The notes: generated by a model not told the origin, from the sequence alone. 64,000 nt of DNA from CAYNJG01 sp965216885 (GCA_965216885.1 OZ244208.1:62001-126000), one strand, 5' to 3'. Shown: positions 1 to 9,421, numbered from the stretch's first letter. A program made the numbers and translations.

Positions 1-840
1 CTGGAATCCATTCCCGTTGTCACTCACACGCAAGAAGTCGTGCCGCTCGGGCAACTCGCCAGCATGACGACGACCTGGGGGCCCGGCATGATCAACAGCG
101 AGGACGCGCGTCTGGTGGCCCATGTTTCTTTCTCGCCCGCGAGTGCGGTCGGTGACCTGGAGACCGTGGATGTCGTGATGAACTCACTCCGCAACGCGCG
201 AGCCAGCGGCGAGTTGACATTTCCCGAGGGCAACTTCGAACTTCAAGCGGTCGGTTCATTTCAAAACCAGATCGAAGCCAACATGCGACTGATGTGGATT
301 GTGCCGGCGGTCGTGCTGATCAACCTGCTGTTGCACTACCTCCATTTCCGCAACTTCCCGTTGTCGCTGGTTGTCTTCTCGGGAATTCCCTTTGCGGCGT
401 CCGGCGGCATGATTGCGGTGGCCGTGATGGGCGTCGAGATGAACACGGCGATGTGGATCGGCTTTATCGCCCTGTTTGGCATCGCGGCCGACGACGGGCT
501 GGTCATTGCGACATACATCAAGCAACTGCTGGACCGACGCAGGGTGCATGACATTCAGGAGTTGCGTGACTTGATATATGAAGCTGGGCTCAAGCGTGTT
601 CGGCCGTGCCTGATGACGACGATCACAACATTGGTCGCATTGATTCCGGTACTCATTTCTACCGGTCGCGGAGCCGATGTTGCTCGCGCGATGGCGCTAC
701 CGGTCTTTGGTGGAATGCTGGTCGAACCGATCACTTCCTTCGTGGTGCCGACGCTCTATTGCGCGTGGAGAGAATTTTGCATTAACGCTGGTTTGGAAGT
801 TTTGCCCCCGCGTGTCTTTTCGTCAGAACGAGCCGCCTGA
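1..840 (+). CDS. RND heavy-metal efflux pump (CusA/CzcA-like), C-terminal part
   Basis: The frame is open from the first base, so the N-terminus lies outside the window. About 279 residues remain. They hold several hydrophobic membrane segments and the typical end of an HME-type RND inner-membrane transporter: a GIAADDGLVIATY segment, a loop, then RVRPCLMTTITTLVALIPV and a final ALPVFGGMLVEPITSFVVPTLY helix. The family exports Cu/Ag or Zn/Co/Cd by proton antiport as a tripartite pump. The metal cannot be assigned from this fragment. The next gene on the same strand encodes a secreted Cys-rich protein, which fits a metal-handling locus. Confidence 0.9.
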   Translation: MESIPVVTHTQEVVPLGQLASMTTTWGPGMINSEDARLVAHVSFSPASAVGDLETVDVVMNSLRNARASGELTFPEGNFELQAVGSFQNQIEANMRLMWIVPAVVLINLLLHYLHFRNFPLSLVVFSGIPFAASGGMIAVAVMGVEMNTAMWIGFIALFGIAADDGLVIATYIKQLLDRRRVHDIQELRDLIYEAGLKRVRPCLMTTITTLVALIPVLISTGRGADVARAMALPVFGGMLVEPITSFVVPTLYCAWREFCINAGLEVLPPRVFSSERAA

Positions 841-998
841 GACGCACAACCATGCAACGACCCATGAATGAATTTCAGAATACATCGCAACGACCCACGA
901 GTCGGGACGTCGAACGGACGTCAGAAACACAGATGAAGCCGCGGCTGGATGCCGTCGCATTGACTTTGAAAATTTTTAACCATGTCATGGAGGACATA

Positions 999-1922
999 AT
1001 GAAGATCGCACTCAATTTTTCAGTTGGAATCGTTCTGGTGGTTCAGGCTTTCGCGTTTGATGCGGCTGCAACAGAGCCTGTGTTGACCGCCTACGATCAA
1101 ATCAAGATCGACGTCCAACAGGTATGTCCTGTCAGTGGAAACAAACTGAGGAGCATGGGAGATCCGATAAAGGTCAAAGTTGGCCAGGAGGAGATCTATC
1201 TGTGTTGCAAAGGGTGCTCGAAGGGGAAAATTGACAAAGCGTTATGGGAGCAGATTCACCGCAACTTTGCGGCAGCGCAGGGCATCTGCCCCGTGATGGA
1301 AAAACCGCTTCCTGCCAATCCGAAATCGACGACCGTGAATGGGCAGACGGTCTATATCTGTTGCCCGCCGTGCACGAAGAAGATCCAGGCCGAACCGCGA
1401 AAGTATCTCACGAAGCTTGCCGGCTACTATCTCGCGTCGCTAAAGACTCCCGCGAGCCGCCCTGTTTCCGCAACAGCCAATGACAGCTCAAAGATCGCGC
1501 AGTCCCTGGCAAAGTTGCCGGAGTCCGACCGGCTACGAGCGTCGATTCAACAGGTGTGTCCCGTCTCGGGCAACATGCTGGGATTGGCGGGTACACCGAA
1601 GAAAGTTCGCGTTGGCAAGCTGGACGTCTTTCTCTGTTGCGAGGGCTGTCAGTCTGGCGAAATCAACAAAGCACACTGGACGAAGATCGCGCAGAATATC
1701 AGGAACGCCCAAGGCAAATGTCCTGTCATGGAGAAAGATCTTCCCGCGACTGCGAAGTCCATGATTGTGGCGGGCCAGTTGGTTTTCGTGTGCTGTCCTC
1801 CATGTACGAAGAAGATTGCGGCTTCCCCTGACGAGTACTTGAGCAAGGTCGAAAGCTACTACCGCGAATCCCGTTTCGCAGCGAGCAACGTTGTGGACCG
1901 TCGCTCAAAAATGGTGCGTTAG
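999..1922 (+). CDS. secreted protein with two tandem Cys-rich (CPVSG/CCxGC/CPVM/CCPPC) repeats
   Basis: I chose the ATG at 999 because GGAGGA lies just upstream (989-994) and the product then begins with a clean signal peptide (MKIALNFSVGIVLVVQAFAF). The mature part of about 280 residues is an internal duplication. Each copy has CPVSGN, CCKGC or CCEGC, CPVMEK and CCPPCTKKI, giving eight or more conserved Cys per copy. The pattern is reminiscent of YHS/metal-binding modules. Its place directly after an RND metal pump suggests a periplasmic metal-binding protein. The function is inferred; the duplication and Cys motifs are seen directly. A longer in-frame start at 852 exists but lacks a signal sequence. 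Confidence 0.75.
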   Translation: MKIALNFSVGIVLVVQAFAFDAAATEPVLTAYDQIKIDVQQVCPVSGNKLRSMGDPIKVKVGQEEIYLCCKGCSKGKIDKALWEQIHRNFAAAQGICPVMEKPLPANPKSTTVNGQTVYICCPPCTKKIQAEPRKYLTKLAGYYLASLKTPASRPVSATANDSSKIAQSLAKLPESDRLRASIQQVCPVSGNMLGLAGTPKKVRVGKLDVFLCCEGCQSGEINKAHWTKIAQNIRNAQGKCPVMEKDLPATAKSMIVAGQLVFVCCPPCTKKIAASPDEYLSKVESYYRESRFAASNVVDRRSKMVR

Positions 1923-2216
1923 AGCAAGTTTCAATGCGCCGGCAGAACGCGACGGCAGATCGTTGTATGGCGAAGGAACTTGTGACGAATCAGGGGGGAC
2001 TGACTAATTCAACTTTCACCAGCCGGGAATCGGAGTTTGAATCGCCGAAGCGCCGGGTTTGGACCACGTCGATTTCTGGGCTACGATCACTTCCCTGCAA
2101 CCATGACGGTCGTTGCTGAAAAGGTTGCACCGATATTGGGGTGAATGCTCACGGCGGGCATGGTGGTGTACACGCGTCGTCGCCCATGGCAAGTCAAACC
2201 TTCCCGGAATCCGATG

Positions 2217-4877
2217 ATGCGCAAATCGAGTTTGAGAATCACACAGATCGTTCTCGGGCTACTGCTGTTCGTGACAGCTCAGGCAATTGCCGATGTGCGG
2301 CCCAACATTCTTTTTATCTATACGGATGACCAATCGCACCGCACGGTGGGTTGCTACCCGGGATCGTACGACTGGGTGCTAACACCGAATATTGATCAAC
2401 TCGCTCGACAGGGAGTGCGTTTTGATCACGCCTACATTGGTTCGTGGTGCATGCCCTCACGAGCGACTCTGCTGACGGGCTTGCATCAGCACGGCATCGA
2501 ATCGATGCGGATGGAAGGTAAGTACCCGGGTAGTGCCTACGACCCCGAGCAATGTCGATTCTGGCCCAGCGTCTTTCGGGCGAATGGGTACACGACGGCA
2601 CACATCGGAAAATGGCACACGGGCGTCGATGCCGGCTTTGGCCGCGACTGGGACTTTCAGATTGTGTGGAATCGCCCGCGACATCCAGAGAACGCACCGA
2701 ACTACTATTACGATCAGCTCATCAGCCGAAACGGCGGATCGCCCGAAATGGTCGCAGGATACTCGACGGACAACTACACGAAATGGGCCGTCGGCTACAT
2801 TCAGGGCGAAGGCCGCGACGAAGACAAACCCTGGTACCTGTGGCTGTGTTACGGTGCCGTTCATGGTCCATTCACGCCGGCCGAACGTCACCTCGGCGAC
2901 TACGCAGACGTCACGATACCAGCTCCCAAAGATGTCTATCCGCCGCGCCCGGGGAAGCCCGAGTACGCGCGGAACTTTCACTTTTGGGAAGCGGGCCCGA
3001 ATGGCGATCCCGTTGAACGCAAAGTTCGCGATCGTAGTCCGGTGGGCATGAAGGATACGCCGGGCCGTCCGTTGCGCGATTGGGTGCGGCAGTATCATCA
3101 GGGCGTCAAGGCGATCGACGAAGGTGTAGGGCGAGTGCTCGAGGCGCTGCGTGCGTCAGGTCAGGACGAGAACACACTTGTGGTGTTTACGTCGGATCAG
3201 GGTTTCGCATGGGGCCAGCATGGATTGAAATCGAAGGTGGCTCCTTACCGAGCAGCCGTCGAAGCGCCACTCATCATTCGCCCGCCAAAGCAACAGGCTG
3301 AAAAATGCGCGGGACGAGTTGTCGAAGAACCGGTGAGCGGCGTCGATCTGGTTCCCACGTTCTTCGCGCAGGCGGGAATGGAGCTACCGTGGAAGATGCA
3401 CGGCTTTGACCTCAGCCCGTTATTCCAGTCTCGCGATGCCCGGTGGGACCATCAGGCGATGCTGGTTCACACGGCAAAGTCATACGGTTCGGCAACCAAC
3501 GTCGTGCCCGCGAAAGATGACAGTGCGCTGTACCACGGGCCCGGCATTCCCTGGTATGTGATGTTGTGCGAGCGGCAATTCAAATACATTCGCAATCTGG
3601 TTCCCGGCGAAACCGAAGAACTTTACAACCTCAAGGAAGATCCCGAGGAACTGGTAAACCTCGCTCACGAGCCGAAGCACGAAGCGTTGGTTCGTCGACT
3701 TCGAACGGACACGATCGCCGAGCTGACGCGAACGGATGCCGGCATGGTGAAGAATCTTCCACCGGTTCAGCAACGTTGGAAGAAGCACGTTGTCGTGCCC
3801 AAGGCGACCAGCATGATCAACTCGGCAGTGGCGAACGACTTTGATGGCGATGGCGCGATGGACATCATCTCTTCCTATGACGGGAAAGTCGTCCTGTTGC
3901 GGGCGCCAGCATGGAAGCCGCAGGCGATCCATGTTTTCGACGCCGCGAAAGCACGCAATCCACCGCGGACGAGTTGCATTCACAGCTGCCTGATGGATGT
4001 CGACGCCGACGGAGATCTCGATTTTTGCGGTTCCAACAACACGGTGTTTTGGCTCGAGTGTCCCGACGATCCGACGAATTCGAAACCGTGGACCTATCGC
4101 ACCATTGATGATGAAATTCTGGGAACGCACTGCCTGATCACCGGAGACGTCAACGGCGATGGTCGCCTCGACTTGATTGCCAACTCGGGGCGAACGGCCA
4201 GGCAAACGGCGTATCCGGATTCCATCACCTGGCTGGAAATTCCCCGGCAACCTCATTCGGCCACGCGGTGGAACCGTCACGTGTTCGCTCATCGCGACGC
4301 GCCAGGCGGATCCCACTACACCGGGTTTGGAGACATCAACGGAGACGGCCGACCCGACATTTGCTGCGCCGCGAAAGGTGGTGAAGGCTTTCCGGGAGGT
4401 GAATGGTTCGCCTGGTGGGAGCAGCCCATGGACTCAACGAAACGTTGGAGCAAGCATTTGCTTTCCGATCAACAACCAGGAGCCAGCAATATCCATCCCG
4501 TTGACGTAAACGCGGACGGAGAGATCGACTTCGTTGCCACGCGTGGGCACACTCAAGGCGTGCTTTGGTTCAAAGGTCCCGAGTTTACACCGATCGAGAT
4601 CGACGGAGAGATTGAAGGCCCGCACTGTCTGGCGACCGTTGACCTGGACAACGATGGCGACGTCGACATCGCGACCTGTGGTCGAAACGCCGATGGATTG
4701 GTGGTTTGGTATGAGAACTCCGGCAATGGAGATTTTCAACGCCACCTCCTTGGCAAGGACCAGGGCTCCTACGACATTCGTGCCGTTGACCTGGACGGTG
4801 ACAAGGATCTGGATTTGTTGATCGCCGGGCACGCCAGCAACAATATCGTCTGGTTCGAGAATCCGGTCACCCCTTAG
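2217..4877 (+). CDS. secreted type I sulfatase with C-terminal VCBS/FG-GAP repeat domain
   Basis: Start at the second ATG of a tandem pair (2214/2217), giving a signal peptide (MRKSSLRITQIVLGLLLF) followed by RPNILFIYTDDQ, the metal-binding start of the alkaline-phosphatase-fold sulfatases. The formylglycine site CMPSR is near residue 77, and HIGKWHTG and FTSDQGFAWGQHG follow. After about residue 520 come at least seven calcium-loop repeats such as DFDGDGAMDI, DVDADGDLDF, DVNGDGRLDL, DLDNDGDVDI and DLDGDKDLDL, the VCBS/FG-GAP type. The protein probably hydrolyses sulfate esters of polysaccharides, with the beta-propeller used for binding. The substrate is unknown. Sulfatases need a formylglycine-generating enzyme; a fused FGE-like domain occurs in the kinase at 9475. 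Confidence 0.9.
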   Translation: MRKSSLRITQIVLGLLLFVTAQAIADVRPNILFIYTDDQSHRTVGCYPGSYDWVLTPNIDQLARQGVRFDHAYIGSWCMPSRATLLTGLHQHGIESMRMEGKYPGSAYDPEQCRFWPSVFRANGYTTAHIGKWHTGVDAGFGRDWDFQIVWNRPRHPENAPNYYYDQLISRNGGSPEMVAGYSTDNYTKWAVGYIQGEGRDEDKPWYLWLCYGAVHGPFTPAERHLGDYADVTIPAPKDVYPPRPGKPEYARNFHFWEAGPNGDPVERKVRDRSPVGMKDTPGRPLRDWVRQYHQGVKAIDEGVGRVLEALRASGQDENTLVVFTSDQGFAWGQHGLKSKVAPYRAAVEAPLIIRPPKQQAEKCAGRVVEEPVSGVDLVPTFFAQAGMELPWKMHGFDLSPLFQSRDARWDHQAMLVHTAKSYGSATNVVPAKDDSALYHGPGIPWYVMLCERQFKYIRNLVPGETEELYNLKEDPEELVNLAHEPKHEALVRRLRTDTIAELTRTDAGMVKNLPPVQQRWKKHVVVPKATSMINSAVANDFDGDGAMDIISSYDGKVVLLRAPAWKPQAIHVFDAAKARNPPRTSCIHSCLMDVDADGDLDFCGSNNTVFWLECPDDPTNSKPWTYRTIDDEILGTHCLITGDVNGDGRLDLIANSGRTARQTAYPDSITWLEIPRQPHSATRWNRHVFAHRDAPGGSHYTGFGDINGDGRPDICCAAKGGEGFPGGEWFAWWEQPMDSTKRWSKHLLSDQQPGASNIHPVDVNADGEIDFVATRGHTQGVLWFKGPEFTPIEIDGEIEGPHCLATVDLDNDGDVDIATCGRNADGLVVWYENSGNGDFQRHLLGKDQGSYDIRAVDLDGDKDLDLLIAGHASNNIVWFENPVTP

Positions 4878-4962
4878 ACTCATGGGGAGGACCGGATGAA
4901 TCGCAATCTTTTCGTGTACCTTCGTCCCTGTTCGAAATTCGAGTCAGCAGCGGACAAGTCGT

Positions 4963-5445
4963 TCACGAGGCGGCTTCCAGCTGCGCAAGTTTGCTTTGCA
5001 GTCTGGCTTTGAGCGCGTACGACCTACGCAGCAGGAACAACGCCAGGCTCAGCAAGCCAAGGCCGGTAACACCCAATCCCAATGCGGCGTTCGCGTCACC
5101 TCGGATAACGGCGATGGACAGAGACACGACAAGAAAGACGCCGCACGCAACGGTTGCCATCCAGCTGGTTGCCAGTCGGTCGATCGCGGTTGGGCAACTC
5201 TTTCGAGTTAGTATCCACACCAACACCCCGATCCAGCCCACCGCGATGCCGGACATGGCCGCGAACGAGACGTGCAGTCGGGCAGGCAACGGCCCTGGTT
5301 CTGTTACCCACAGAGTGGTCAAAAGGGCCAGCAGGATGCTTACGACGACAAGCATCAAACGGTAGCCGGTACGCCGAGCGGAAGATAACTCGCCACGCAC
5401 GATGGCATGAATCGGCTCGGTGGATGGAATTGAATTTTTCATCAT
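4963..5445 (-). CDS. four-TM membrane protein paired with an ECF sigma factor
   Basis: A 160-residue protein with about four hydrophobic helices (LMLVVVSILLALLTTLWV, a second pair in the middle and GLGLLSLALFLLRR near the end) and a charged C-terminal tail predicted to be cytoplasmic. It starts five bases after the stop of the sigma factor, so the two are surely co-transcribed. In planctomycetes ECF factors are often followed by small membrane proteins that may act as sensors or anti-sigma factors. No zinc-binding anti-sigma motif (HxxxCxxC) is visible, so that role is only inferred. Confidence 0.7.
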   Translation of the reverse strand: MMKNSIPSTEPIHAIVRGELSSARRTGYRLMLVVVSILLALLTTLWVTEPGPLPARLHVSFAAMSGIAVGWIGVLVWILTRKSCPTAIDRLATSWMATVACGVFLVVSLSIAVIRGDANAALGLGVTGLGLLSLALFLLRRSYALKARLQSKLAQLEAAS

Positions 5446-5450
5446 TGGTC

Positions 5451-5984
5451 TCAGCTTTCGTTAGTGAATTTTTCGCGAACAACACGGCGGGCACGGTGCA
5501 ACCGTGATTTGATAGTGCCCGGTGGGACACCACAGATTTCGGAAACTTCGCCGATAGGTCGCTGTTCCAGATAGTGAAGTACGACGGCTTCGCGATCGGT
5601 AGGATGCAGTTGAGCCAGTCCGGATTCGACGGTGTCGGCAATATCAATCAGGTCGATGCGTTCATTCATCTCCGGGACGTCATCGACCAGGTAGGACACC
5701 GGCTGTCGGTACTGGCTTCGAAGTCGATCGGCCACGGCCAACCTTGCGATTCGGTAGAGCCAGGCGGGCAGACGTTCAGGATCCCGTAAACGTGCCATGG
5801 ACCGAACGACTCGCATCCACACAGTTTGCAGAACATCCTCGGCAGCCGCCTGGTCGGTCAGCATCCCTGAAATGAACCGCCACAATCGCGGGTTCCAGCG
5901 TTCCACCAACTCTTCCCAAGCCGCTTTGTCACCAAGCTGGCACCGAACGGCCAATCGAGCGTCTTGTAAGTTGTTTTCGTTCAT
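5451..5984 (-). CDS. ECF sigma-70 family RNA polymerase sigma factor
   Basis: 177 residues with region 2 (AAEDVLQTVWMRVVRSMARL, RLPAWLYRIARLAVADRLR) and region 4 (DREAVVLHYLEQRPIGEVSEICGVP, GTIKSRLHRARRVVRE). The length and two-domain layout match extracytoplasmic-function sigma factors. Directly upstream of the four-TM protein at 4963, with which it forms an operon. Confidence 0.92.
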   Translation of the reverse strand: MNENNLQDARLAVRCQLGDKAAWEELVERWNPRLWRFISGMLTDQAAAEDVLQTVWMRVVRSMARLRDPERLPAWLYRIARLAVADRLRSQYRQPVSYLVDDVPEMNERIDLIDIADTVESGLAQLHPTDREAVVLHYLEQRPIGEVSEICGVPPGTIKSRLHRARRVVREKFTNES

Positions 5985-6159
5985 GTTGCCTCATCTTCAC
6001 CCCAGTAGTCGTTCGCAAGAACCGTCCGGTTCACGGATTGCGAAAGAATCAGCGAAGTAACGAGGTCAGCTTGCGTGGCCCGGCAGGTTGGTCGGCCAGC
6101 CTGGCCAGTGATGGCGTGATCGAGATTGGTCCTGATGAAATCAGTTGGAGTCGCGAGTT

Positions 6160-6240
6160 GAAACGCAAAGATCGACTTTTTCTTCAATCCTTTGCGTCTT
6201 CGCGTCCTTGCGCCTTTGCGTTTTCGTTCTTTCGCGTGGA
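6160..6240. repeat. AT/GC-alternating dispersed repeat (cgcaaag type)
   Basis: The stretch contains AACGCAAAG and, further on, several pyrimidine-rich units of the kind CTTTGCGTC and CCTTTGCGTT. It is internally repetitive and looks like one of the short repeats scattered through intergenic regions of many genomes. I see no gene in it. Confidence 0.4.
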
Positions 6241-6302
6241 ACCCGATGGCCACGATGGGAGTTTGTGTGTCCCTCATGACTGCTTAGAACAGTGGAGTAG
6301 AG

Positions 6303-6380
6303 TTGAAACACAGAGGCACGGAGGGCACAGAGAAAAGTTCAGCTCGAATCCTCTGTGCCCTCCGTGCCTCTGTGTTTCAA
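6303..6380. repeat. perfect 30-bp inverted repeat with 18-nt loop
   Basis: The arm at 6303-6332 is exactly the reverse complement of the arm at 6351-6380. The 18-nt centre is unpaired. Key parts of the arm are CACAGAGGCACGGAGG and its complement. It could act as a bidirectional terminator, a REP-like element or a small MITE. No T-run follows on either side. Confidence 0.85.
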
Positions 6381-6507
6381 TCTTTCGTCGTTGACCAAAT
6401 CCAAAGGAAGAGACCGGACGCGGCGACGACACCTATTCGTGAGACGACTTTGACCGCCCACTTCCGTGTGGGCGACAAGCCAACGTGCGAGGTGTTGCAT
6501 CAGCGGT

Positions 6508-6605
6508 AGCTTCGTCGACAAAAACATCCTGGTCTATGCCATCGAGCGCAACGGTCTCGACCTGAAAAAGAGTGGAAGCGATTCAGTGTTGGCAAAACCT
6601 CGGTA
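6508..6605 (+). pseudogene. PIN-domain N-terminal fragment
   Basis: One frame reads SFVDKNILVYAIERNG, which matches the start of PIN-domain (VapC-type) ribonucleases (FVDTNILVYA). It stops within about 32 codons, well short of the usual 130. No VapB-like partner is visible. Treated as a decayed remnant in a junction region. Confidence 0.35.
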
Positions 6606-6796
6606 AGCCACGTGGCTCTTACATGGGAGATCGCCAACCGCATCGCATGCTGCAGCAGACAGTTGCGAGAATTTACAGCGGCTGCGACACCCGACTTGGA
6701 CGGGCCTGAGCAGCCAAGCGGCGAGAATTCGCCTAAGCCGTACTCTGGCGTCGACTTAAGCGAAGCCGAGTATCCCGATGCAACGGGATGAGATAG

Positions 6797-6843
6797 TAGC
6801 GGAAGAGGGATTCGAACCCCCGACACGCGGATTATGATTCTGC
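6797..6843 (-). tRNA. 3' half of tRNA-Met(CAT)-like gene; remnant or attachment site
   Basis: On the minus strand the acceptor 3' strand (6798-6804), T-arm (6805-6821, loop TTCGAAT), variable loop and anticodon arm (6827-6843, loop ATCATAA, anticodon CAT) fit a tRNA. The 5' half is missing or badly damaged. The anticodon stem GCAGA/TCCGC has one A-C mismatch, where GCGGA would be perfect. Just upstream the sequence CGGAAGT then GAGC could be what is left of a D-arm-deleted 5' half. No CCA is encoded. A crossover at the anticodon loop is typical of tyrosine-recombinase integration into a tRNA gene. Confidence 0.55.
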
Positions 6844-6900
6844 GGCTCGTACTTCCGAATTCGATGCAAGACAACGACTTACGAAACCAGGCGACCAACC

Positions 6901-6920
6901 GTTGTCCACATAGTTGTCCA
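6901..6920 (+). repeat. short direct repeat GTTGTCCA x2
   Basis: GTTGTCCA occurs at 6901-6908 and 6913-6920, a 12-nt period. The first copy includes TTGTCCACA, which is one base from a DnaA-box consensus. It lies about 60 bp from the tRNA remnant, where integrase arm sites are often found. Its role is inferred. Confidence 0.35.
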
Positions 6921-7073
6921 AGCGTTGAGGTCGAAGCTGACTTGGCACGTATTGTCGCTGCCTGGCCAAGAATGTCACCCGCGAAAAAGCTATCTATCGT
7001 CGATGCCAACACGTCGTCGGTTTCGTAGACTGCGAACGGGAAAACGTAACCCCTATAAGTCAAAACAAGTTAG

Positions 7074-7280
7074 AGCGAACGCTAGAATCGCGTTGCCCTG
7101 AGAGTTGCCCGGACGGCTGCCAACAGCAGGCATCGAGTGGCAAGGGCGTCAAGAAGAGCTTACAGGCAGACTGCGGCCTGGCTGGTTGAAACTCTCACCC
7201 CATATTCAACAGACGCTTGTGACGCTGGTCGCGTCTGATCTGAGATCCGACCCACAAGCCAATCACAGTGCGAATTGAAT
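7074..7280 (+). repeat. degenerate copy 1 of a dispersed element (IS remnant)
   Basis: This stretch resembles 16355-16510. Shared blocks include TAGAATCGCGTT, CTCTCACCCCATATTCA (versus CTCGCCCCACATTCA), GCGTCTGATCT and AATCACAGTGC (versus GATCACCGTGC). In the second copy the same block leads into transposase debris, so this is probably the 5' end of the same decayed insertion sequence. Spacing between the blocks differs between copies. Confidence 0.45.
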
Positions 7281-8101
7281 AATGTGCGAAGCACACGCAG
7301 TGAATCGACTTAGAGCGTTCCGGCATGTCCAAGTCATGCCACTCCTCGCGCTGATTGTTTCTGCCAGCGCAAGGTGCATTTGGCTGAAGTGAGGCCAAGC
7401 TCGTCCGCCGGCTTTCCCGTTTGGCTCATGTTGTAGATTCAAGAGTTGCGTTGATGCCGAGGCATTACCTAGGCACGGCTTGCAAGTGTTCGCCTGCTTT
7501 TCTCGATCGATCGTGATTGGCGGGCCCGCAGAAACGAATGGATCTGGTAGCGGGCTCGAGATGTAGCCAGTGAGTCTTTATCTCTTGCAATGTTCCGACC
7601 CCAAAAATCAGTGCTGCCAAGACGACCGATGGAGCGATTTTCTTTGGTTCGTTCATAGCTACGCAGTTTCCCCATAAGTTTATAGTTCCACTGGAATCGT
7701 ATAGGTGTTCCCAACCTCACCGGATATAGGTGCGACTCCGGTTCGTGTAACTTGGCGCTGTGCATGACACCGCATTTATGTGAGCTTACGAGCACACTTC
7801 TATGGCATCAGCGCAGTTCACGGCGGACGCTCGAATACGACCTTGATGAGTCATTTTCGTCGGACGGCAAAGCCTTCTTGAGGCAGGCTTTCGTGACGCT
7901 CAGTCACCATGTTTCAGATGAGTTGTTGTGCGTCTAGGGGCGTGAACAGATTAGCAGTCCAGCATGAGCTTTCGTTTGGGTTTTAGCTAACGATCGTTTC
8001 ATAGCCGTGATTGTCGAGTGAAAGTTTCCCGAATTTGGTGGAGGATCGGTTAGGCACTGACACTAGTGTGCCGTATCCATGCATCTCGTTGAACGATTCC
8101 A
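7281..8101. other. gene-poor stretch
   Basis: Several short open frames exist on both strands but none has a convincing start, ribosome-binding site or recognisable domain. I see no gene here. The stretch continues the decayed junction that starts near 6 kb. Confidence 0.5.
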
Positions 8102-8434
8102 ATGCAGCACATAACACAGGCAACGCTTCGTAGTTTGTCGGCGGGCGACATCTGCAGTTTTGAATTTGGGATCTCTGGTGAACGTCGCCCTTACATCGAA
8201 GTGAGCTGTCTTCGCGTCACTGATATTTCCGCAACGAAGATATACGTTGAGATTCTCGCCGACAGAATTGGGAACGAGCGAAGACTCAACGAAAACGAGG
8301 TAGAGTTGTTCCGCCCCCACGCGATGGAAGCTGTTGAGCGATTGCGGTCACTCTATGGCCCGCTACCTATGACATTTCTGATCGAAAACTCTGATGGTTC
8401 GTCGGGTGCGTGTGACGCGTGGCTAGACGACTAA
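8102..8434 (+). CDS. hypothetical protein, 110 aa
   Basis: An open frame without signal peptide or membrane segment, acidic at its C-terminus (SGACDAWLDD). No family recognised. Upstream bases show no strong ribosome-binding site, so the gene itself is only moderately supported. It ends 14 bases before the convergent glycosyltransferase gene. Confidence 0.45.
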   Translation: MQHITQATLRSLSAGDICSFEFGISGERRPYIEVSCLRVTDISATKIYVEILADRIGNERRLNENEVELFRPHAMEAVERLRSLYGPLPMTFLIENSDGSSGACDAWLDD

Positions 8435-8448
8435 CGCCCACGAAGACA

Positions 8449-9312
8449 TCAACTGACGTTAGACTGCTGGTGCGTCTCTGTCGCCCGTACAACTCGCGAC
8501 CAATTCTGGATTTCGGCCACGTTCCGATCCACGCACTCCTGCCACGCAGGGACCCACAATTCATGGCATCCATCACGTAGGTGAGTTATTCCCGCGAAGT
8601 GGAAAATACTCACATCAGTGACTGACGGCCACGCCATCGGATGACAGTTGTACTTGTAGCCAAGAAACTCGTAAGAAGTTTCCATCGCCATGATCTGAAG
8701 AGCTACTTCATCACAAAGCGGTGCGAGCCGCCCCGCATGCGTAAGCTCACGCCATCTGGCGACAAAAGCGTCATTCCTCTGGAGCCCCAAAACTCCCGCA
8801 TTGATAGCGGGGTGGGGGTTAGCTGTGAGTTCGTCGATCCTATTGCTCAAGCCAAACGATGGATCCGCGTATTCACAGACCGTCCTCCATTCGTTCAGGC
8901 GTTCCTTCAGCCCTCCCGTGTTGGTCGACGTGCCAAAAAAACCTGTTAACACCAAAGGGTTGTTCCGTGTCGATTCGAGCAACTCGTCGATCCGGTTGGC
9001 GATTAAGGTGTCCGCGTCGATGTAGATAGTGTTTCGGTAGGGGCTCGCCTGTACGGCGGCGACTTTGGTCTGATAGGCGGCCGCGTAGGTGTTCGCCCCG
9101 CGCACTTCGTCAACTACGACGTGGTGAACAGAGAGTGTTGCATCGCCGGCACAACAGCGGCCAATCTCGTTCGATCTGGCTCTGGTCGTGAAAACCGTGA
9201 TGGGGCCGGAGTACCATCGTCGCAGGCTGTAGAGGGATACAACCAGACGGGCGGCCAGCCGCGGGTCGGTGAGGAGATACACAACCCCTGTTGAAGATCG
9301 TCTATTCGGCAC
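8449..9312 (-). CDS. GT-A-fold glycosyltransferase-like protein
   Basis: 287 residues. The N-terminus (GVVYLLTDPRLAARLVVSLY, then GPITVFTTR) and the motif NTIYIDADTLI, with its DxD-type metal/nucleotide-sugar site, match GT8-like glycosyltransferases. The C-terminal part has HPAINAGVLGLQRND and IFHFAG, again usual for this fold (N-A-G and H-x-x-G). The acceptor is unknown. Divergent from the kinase gene at 9475, with about 160 bp between them. The gene has low relation to its neighbours and may be cargo. Confidence 0.7.
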   Translation of the reverse strand: MPNRRSSTGVVYLLTDPRLAARLVVSLYSLRRWYSGPITVFTTRARSNEIGRCCAGDATLSVHHVVVDEVRGANTYAAAYQTKVAAVQASPYRNTIYIDADTLIANRIDELLESTRNNPLVLTGFFGTSTNTGGLKERLNEWRTVCEYADPSFGLSNRIDELTANPHPAINAGVLGLQRNDAFVARWRELTHAGRLAPLCDEVALQIMAMETSYEFLGYKYNCHPMAWPSVTDVSIFHFAGITHLRDGCHELWVPAWQECVDRNVAEIQNWSRVVRATETHQQSNVS

Positions 9313-9421
9313 TTGGGAGGTCCGTAGCGGGCGTTAGCGTTTTGATAAAGTTGAACGATAGCGAATCCAAAATTTGACCGACTTTCATTAAGAATCGACG
9401 CCGGTAATCTCGTCTGCTTTG

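Noticed and set aside
2457..3098. Long minus-strand open frame inside the sulfatase gene
   Set aside because: Shadow of a GC-rich gene; no domain or start signal.
6500..7063. Minus-strand open frame of 187 codons
   Set aside because: It reads through the tRNA remnant (giving the artefact SGVRIPLPLL) and has no conserved domain elsewhere.
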